In this document: positions 57,903-64,000 of the stretch, in pieces
How the letters are laid out: each line of letters begins with the position of its first letter
How positions within the stretch are numbered: the first letter of the stretch is position 1
DNA from: Antedon mediterranea
Taxonomy: Eukaryota > Echinodermata > Crinoidea > Comatulida > Antedonidae
DNA length: 64,000 bases
Assembly: GCF_964355755.1 (NCBI RefSeq)
Contig: NC_092680.1
Span: 4,255,001 to 4,319,000 of the forward strand
Direction of reading: 5' to 3'
Notes under the pieces: model-generated
What the model was told of the DNA's origin: nothing
What the model saw: the letters and a program-made list of their open reading frames with translations, nothing else
Databases searched by the model: none
Translations under genes and position numbers: made by a program

Positions 57903-60900
57903 AAGTAAGCGTAACTTTTCTTTGTTTATTTGATAAATATAAACATTTTGATATTTACACTGATGATAGCCTCTGCCCCTTTAAGCTTTTCGTTATTGTA
58001 GGACAATGTCGCCCTCTTTAAAAGAGGCTCTTCCAACAGTAATCATGTTACAGTGATGCCTATTCTTCACATATCATACAGTGCTTTGGCATTATTACGT
58101 AAACGGCGTTCCATAAATTTCGTACTTGAACTTAAAGAACACAGTTCCTATACTTAGCAGATGTGAGTTGACGTACATCTGAACATAATTAGGCCTAAAA
58201 CGTAGGCCTACATGTGCTTTTCCCTCAATATTCATGTGGTTATTGTATGGAAGTCCAACCTTAAAATGGTCCTAATTATATTTTATATAATTCTATTACA
58301 TAAAACAACATGGGTTAAAATTGTATTTTTTTTTACTTCGATTATTATTATTTTTTTATTTTTTTCTTTTGCAAATTCAGTGACGTTCGTGGTGGTTGTA
58401 TTGTTGATTTCAACAAATCGGTTACAATGAAAAAAAATAATGTTATCCAAACTAAAATAAAGTTTAGTGGAAGTGATTGTGATTAGGGTTAATTCATTTT
58501 TAATAAAGGTATTAATAAGTACACACTATTCAATATCAACAATTATGACCCGGTGCTCCGTTTGTGTAATTACCCCATGGTGAGAATGTAGTCAACCCAG
58601 ATGAACTTGACTTGATTAACACAAGCCGTGACAGTAACAGCTATAAGGTGTGGAGCTCCAGTCACAAAGTAGTGTGTTAAATGGGGCAAATGGAAGGACA
58701 AAACACTACTGTACATGAAGTACTTAAATGTAAGTATGTAGGTCTACTCAGCTACTGCATTTTTAAGTAATGATAATTACTGTAATTTGGACAATTCTCC
58801 TTAGTCACTGTTTATGAATAAAAACAGGTAACCGTAATGCACCACTTGGCTAAGTGTGGTAACATTAAAAGTAAGGCCTGTACTGTGACGATGTCTCACT
58901 TTTCGGAAGCTGCGGTGCACGGTGGTAGCCACGGCAAAACCAGTTCGGTGAAAAATCCGCTTTGTTTGGTGTTGTATTTAGTATTACATCTTTAGTAATA
59001 TGAATAGCTGTATTTAAAGAGATAAGCAATACATTTTTGCATAATACCAGCGCGCGCACGTAACGGTAATTATATCAATGATAAGACGTAATACTGACGT
59101 ACGATACAACTTTTATCACTGTCAAAAGACCTACTGTGGATTATAAACTGTATCCAACTTTATCCAAGACAAATATTTTGACTACTACGTGATTAAGTAA
59201 CTATACGCCTAGAGGAAACCCGTATTAAGGGGACGTTTTTTTGGTCCATAGAGTGTCCCCCTATACTTGGAATTAAATCCTTCCAAAATTAAGAAATGAG
59301 GGACAGTTATTTCATTTCATTTCTTTATTCGACAACAAGCGGTTTAGGGGTTGCGACAGCAACAGAGCGCCATAACACACTAGTGTCCGCAACCCCTTAG
59401 TACACTATAGGATCAACGTTACCTGAAGAAATTATTTCTCATCAGAAACAAAGAAACTATACGTATATATTATTTTACGAGTGCTTAAGATTTATGGGTT
59501 CTATAGAAATAATCTCTCAAGGGATGTATACTGAACTATATACATTATACTTAAAACTAAAAATGGCGGTCATGAATAGGCACGTGGAAAACCTGAATTT
59601 TAATGACTTTACTTGTTTTTATAAGCTCAGTTACTTCCAACAGCCATTGGCTTTTGTTTATTATTTCTGATTAACGTCTCATGATAACACAGTTCGAGAA
59701 TCTTATAACTTTTAAATTTTAAATTCAACTTATTATGTGAAATAATATTGATCTTTATCCTTGTAATTAATTAATTAATATTAAATGTTTCTCTTTATTA
59801 CGTCCAAGTTATCATTATCTTTCGCATTTATCGTCATAATTAGGTCATGTTTATGTCATTCTTTACGAATGTCTGACTGGATGGCTTCCGACGACGATAG
59901 TGGTAAAGTCCTACAACATTGACGCATTACTTCGTTGAGATCACCTTCGGTTGATTGAAAGGAAATTGAGAAAACTTACACCTAACGACGCATGCCGGTC
60001 TTCCTTCATTATAACAATCTAATTTTAGTCGTATATGTCTATATACTATAAGGCTATTTGATATTTTTTTTGTTAAAGTTTCCAACATCTTGTGAGGTAT
60101 TCCACGGGGAGAATTGTGTGCAAACTGGGCGTAGATATGGTTCATAACTAAAATTCATGGGTGGCTGACAGTTTCAATGAGTGTAAATCGTGTTCACATG
60201 GAACGCGGGTGGTGGTGAGTAGGCCTACTGATGGGCGTAATTACTACAGTAACATGTTAACCATGTCCAGCACGGTATCCGCTCCTCTTTTAATCACTGT
60301 CATTATTGGTCAGTAATGGAGTATATGTATTTACGGTACAAGTTATAATATTATAATTATAATAGTATATAGCGAAGCACAGATACAATTAACGGTCTAC
60401 GTATTTGATTTCATACTGTACTGACCACCACCGCATGGGCTAAGCGTTTCACATACGACGTAAACACGATGGCTTCTCACAAAGTTTGATTCTGTTATAA
60501 CTGTGCGTTTCATTCATACCAGTCATGAATACCACAGACACTGGGAATACCAATATGGCGATACTATTTCAAAATCACTTGGAGATATTTATTCTTTGGT
60601 ATTAAAGCTAAGTAGGGCTATTAGAGTGATAATGTCTAATAACTCGGGCGTTGAATTATCACATTTTACAGCATACGTAAGATTATGCATTCAGTAATTA
60701 TATGATAGAACCGTTTCATATTTTAGTCCACGTGACCACCAAGGATGCATTCATCAGCTATGCTCCACATGTAGGCCTACTGTTCATTGTGATTTTGACA
60801 ATTACGCGTCCCGTCACCATTAGCGTATCTGTAGGCGAATGCCACACTGCAATTTACTGACATTAATGATTCGAGTACGTGATAAAAAGGACGTAAATGT

Positions 60901-61135
60901 CCATGGCTATCATTACGGCCGCGGGGTGTTTAATGAGCCAAGTTTATTCAAAATGTTAGCATACCGTACACACATTTTGCTATCATAATACGGCGGGCCC
61001 ATACTATAGGGTCGAAATATAGTCAATGAAATAAAAAAAAAAGCCTCCCTTAATTCGAAACAGTAGGTTACCGTAGGCCTACTTGCGAAAAATGTTTTTC
61101 TTTCATTCTTCTTGACCACTAACAAGCCGTCTTTT

Positions 61136-61275
61136 AAGCTCTGTCTACGCTATCAAACTAGTTTGACAAAAAAGGTGATGTGCCCAAATATGGTACTGAT
61201 ATGACATCATCATTTCCATATATGGGCACATCACATTTTGTTGTTGCATAAAGTTTGATAGTGTAGACAGAGCTT
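61136..61275 (+). mobile_element. MITE family A with a single internal unit
   Basis: AAGCTCTGTCTACGCTATCA at left and GATAGTGTAGACAGAGCTT at right. Only one CAAATATGGTACTGATATG unit. About 550 bp upstream of the GT10 start codon. Confidence 0.86.
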
Positions 61276-61829
61276 TATAAACATGAGATTCACAAATTTT
61301 GATCAGTTTGTGTTATTTATTTTTCTTCTCAGGAATGTGGTTCATGACATGGCATCGTAATTACATCGCCGCCAGTTACATTAAATACTAAATACATCAA
61401 ATATCAGAAACAAATGAAAGTCTGGTCATATTTATGAATTGATTGTATCGAAATCAAGAATTCTATTTTTATTCCCATCGAACTTTACACCGTTATAGTA
61501 TTACTAAAATTGCCATGTTCAAATGCAATATATCACATGATCAGGAAAGATCTTATAGAATTCAGGTCAAATTTACATGAATTGATTGAATCAAAATCCA
61601 GGATCATTTTCAGAAACATACTGGGCTAAAATAGTAATATAATAATGTGTATACTAATTACGTTGACAGGAAAGAGGAAACCGACCCCTCGAACTTGACA
61701 TGATAGATGTTGGTAGCAGAGGAAATAACGCTGCCTTCCATATCTCGGAAATAAGAGCCTATCCCATATCGATTACATACAATAGTAGGCTTTATCAAAA
61801 TTACAATACAAGGGTTGTTTCAGTAACGT

Positions 61830-63413
61830 ATGTTATGCTGTCGATATATGTACGAGAAACAAAACAGAAGTGGAGTTGACGAAATGAAATTGTTTTGGAA
61901 ATATTGTACTGTGATATTGGCGTGTTTATTTTCATTTACGCTACTTTTCAGCAACGTAAACTTCACAATTGAGCGCGTGCGCAGAGATGATGTTCATCTG
62001 TATTTACCGCTAGGAAAATATGCCGGATCACGCGGCGAGTATTTTCGCTTGGTCGCTGCGCATGTCGAAAAGGAAGCGGCACAAATAGCTATTGGTATTG
62101 ATCTACATAGTTTTCATCAAATTGATGCGATGCCACCGCCTGATTACAGAACGACGACGAAGAGCAACTCCACTTTAATTGAAGATTTTTCTGTTAATAC
62201 AAAGACATCTCAACTTCAAAAAAAGTCAAAAAGAGAGGTGAATAATCGAGCTGGAGAAGTTCGCAAACGTGAAAATACTATTGTTATTCTTGATGAATTT
62301 GGAATGATTTCAGAAAGTAACCCTTCAAAACAGACTCCACCAAGCTCCGATGATTTAGAAATCAAAAACAGGTTTTATGCATCAAATGGTGTAGTCAAAA
62401 CATTGCCAAAAGCAAAACATAACTGTTTCAAAAAGATACTTCTTTGGGAAGACAGGTTGAGATATAATGCCCCAGAAGCCGCGGGTACATTCTTTTGTCC
62501 CGATATTTCTTGTAAAGTTCAAGTAAGTTACAGTAACGGATCTATTGATAAAATATCCAAAGCTGACGCAGTTGTTATACATCACAGCGCAAAGAAAGAC
62601 TTGCAGAAGATGATAACAAAGCGCAAAGTTGGTCAGAAATGGGTATTAGCAACAAGAGAGAGCCCCCTGCAATCATCAATAGAACCACCAGGCAACCTGC
62701 GGTCTGTGTATGACTGGGTAATGACTTACAGGCAGGGCGCTGATTTTAGCCTAGCGTGGGGTTATTTTGACCGCGGTGTACCGCAGTGGAAAGAAGGCGT
62801 TAATAGAAATTGGGCTAGCGGTAAAAACAGGTTTCTAGCGTGGAACAAATCAAATTGTAGCGACACGCCTTCTTCTTACATCGAGTTCGTCTCTAGGTTA
62901 AACAAGTACATGCCAGTTAATATACCGCAACAGTGTCGTTTAACTGATGGTAACACTGAGGAATGTCAGCAAAGTATACGACAATTTAAGTTTCTTCTTG
63001 CACTTGAAAACAGCGAATGTAAAGACTTTATTACGCAAACATTCTGGGAGACAGCACTAAAAAACGATGTAGTTCCTATTGTGTTTGGCCCACCGAAATC
63101 AAACTACGAGCGGATAGCTCCACAACATAGTTTCATACATCTTGATGATTTTACAAAAGTAGCCGATTTAGTAAAATATTTGAAAAAGTTAGACAATAAT
63201 GACACTTTGTATAATGAATATTTTTTATGGAAAAAGGAAGGAAAAGTAGTGAGTACAAAGGAATCTTGGACATTTAACTCTAGAGATAAAATGTGCGAAG
63301 TTGCTGGAAAACTTCGTAATCCGGGTTCAAATCAACCAAATATAGGCCTATACGATAAAATCATTGGTCCGTGGTGGAAAGGCTCGTGTGCAAAACGAAA
63401 ACTCCCAGGTTAA
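61830..63413 (+). CDS. GT10 alpha-(1,3)-fucosyltransferase-like type II membrane protein, intronless
   Basis: 527 codons in one exon. A short N-terminal tail, one membrane anchor (about residues 21-41, LFWKYCTVILACLFSFTLLF) and a long variable stem (about 45-195) are the layout of a Golgi type II glycosyltransferase. In the catalytic part, WVLATRESPLQ (271-281) keeps the ESP motif and DWVMTYRQGADFSLAWGY (295-312) is the NxTMSYRxDSD equivalent. FKFLLALENSECKDFITQTF (387-406), then VVPIVFGPPKSNYERIAP (414-431) and SFIHLDDF (434-441) form the GT10 core. The family norm at DYITEKxW is altered to DFITQTFW, losing the Glu-Lys pair. The family transfers fucose from GDP-fucose to N-acetylglucosamine on glycans. 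Met19 (61884) is an alternative start in better context and would leave a two-residue tail before the anchor. AATAAA follows 31 bp after the stop. Confidence 0.85.
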   Translation: MLCCRYMYEKQNRSGVDEMKLFWKYCTVILACLFSFTLLFSNVNFTIERVRRDDVHLYLPLGKYAGSRGEYFRLVAAHVEKEAAQIAIGIDLHSFHQIDAMPPPDYRTTTKSNSTLIEDFSVNTKTSQLQKKSKREVNNRAGEVRKRENTIVILDEFGMISESNPSKQTPPSSDDLEIKNRFYASNGVVKTLPKAKHNCFKKILLWEDRLRYNAPEAAGTFFCPDISCKVQVSYSNGSIDKISKADAVVIHHSAKKDLQKMITKRKVGQKWVLATRESPLQSSIEPPGNLRSVYDWVMTYRQGADFSLAWGYFDRGVPQWKEGVNRNWASGKNRFLAWNKSNCSDTPSSYIEFVSRLNKYMPVNIPQQCRLTDGNTEECQQSIRQFKFLLALENSECKDFITQTFWETALKNDVVPIVFGPPKSNYERIAPQHSFIHLDDFTKVADLVKYLKKLDNNDTLYNEYFLWKKEGKVVSTKESWTFNSRDKMCEVAGKLRNPGSNQPNIGLYDKIIGPWWKGSCAKRKLPG

Positions 63414-64000
63414 AACAAACTTAATTAACATCTAATAATATTGAATAAACGTTATTCCATCTTTTTTAAATTAAACTAATATTTAAGTATTTTTTTTCTT
63501 TTTTCTTTATAAACTTCTTTTAATATTAACTTTAATATATATTTTTATTAATGACCTTTTGTATTAACTTTTTTTTGTATTAAAGAAAAAAAAAAGAGAA
63601 CTATCGCATATCGAACTTTAGACAGAATTTGAATATAAACTTAAAACCCTCAAAACTTTCACGCTCTTGGCAGCTGAAACACACCAGGGTGGTGTAGCGA
63701 ATTTACTGTTGAGCCAGGTTGAATGCATTCCTAACATATGGGGTATAATAAAACAAAATTACCAATTACCATATTATGCCATAGTACATTATTCTTTTTC
63801 GCATCAGCAACTATCAGAGCAGGAAAGAGTAAAATTGAAATTGTAATTGTGCTCTTCCCTGATGATGAGTTTTTTTAAACCGTCGTTTCGCTTACGGTTT
63901 TGTAGACAAATGTAATAAATCCGGAATCGTCCATCGCAGTGGTTTTTTAAAAACTGTTTTATCTTCAACAAAACTACGAAATGATCTATTTGAAAGCTTG
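63414..64000. other. Downstream of GT10 gene
   Basis: AT-rich 3' flank with T and A runs (63483-63595). No coding exon that I can support. Confidence 0.5.
63444..63449 (+). terminator. GT10 gene poly(A) signal
   Basis: AATAAA 31 bp after the stop codon, followed by T-rich sequence. Confidence 0.55.

Larger units (their letters stand above)
52938..61829. other. Divergent intergenic region transporter 2 / GT10 gene
   Basis: 8.9 kb upstream of both neighbouring genes. Contains a near-perfect 83-bp palindrome (53552), a short hairpin (54137-54169), a family F fragment (54572), a threefold repeat of about 150 bp (55270), LINE-tail-like AT repeats near 57850-57901 and a family A MITE (61136). The 71-codon frame at 57208 owes its glutamate run to a GAA repeat. 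No gene supported. Confidence 0.6.

Noticed and set aside
59881-59922. ATGGCTTCCGACGACGATAG, a start-codon-like opening with good context
   Set aside because: The frame stops after 13 codons and no donor site continuing it was evident.

Overview
The window is AT-rich, intron-containing animal DNA. It carries many short inverted-repeat transposable elements, a tRNA-derived SINE, a truncated LINE end and a strongly over-represented palindrome, TAGGCCTA. The gene set (PARPBP, TRNAU1AP, PAK1IP1, SLC16-type transporters, a GT10 fucosyltransferase) is metazoan. The repeat landscape suggests a marine invertebrate deuterostome, perhaps an echinoderm, but the species cannot be proven from the sequence alone.

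Left part (1-16.4 kb) holds three housekeeping-type genes. First come the last six exons of PARPBP/PARI (+, ending at 3332 with a PCNA-binding PIP box). Next is a complete nine-exon TRNAU1AP/SECp43 (-, 7203-10940), the two-RRM protein of selenocysteine tRNA biology. Last is a complete seven-exon PAK1IP1 (+, 11219-16437), a WD40 ribosome-biogenesis protein. TRNAU1AP and PAK1IP1 are head to head, 278 bp apart, and probably share a bidirectional promoter.

Middle part (23.7-53 kb) holds two tandem paralogous six-exon genes on the minus strand. Both encode monocarboxylate-transporter-like (SLC16/MFS) proteins of 490 and 522 residues. The spliced models close exactly in frame, share all five intron phases, have two exons of identical length, and both proteins end in a class I PDZ ligand (-TTV). 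The long gaps and introns are filled with MITEs, minisatellites and hairpins.

Right part (53-64 kb) is mostly non-coding, with an 83-bp near-perfect palindrome and a threefold repeat of about 150 bp. It ends with an intronless 527-codon type II membrane GT10 fucosyltransferase-like gene (+, 61830-63413) in which the usual donor-site Glu-Lys pair is replaced by Gln-Thr.

The genes do not form an operon-like system. The most unusual content is the transporter pair and the dense families of non-autonomous elements, several of which look undescribed to me. All repeat alignments and counts were made by eye.
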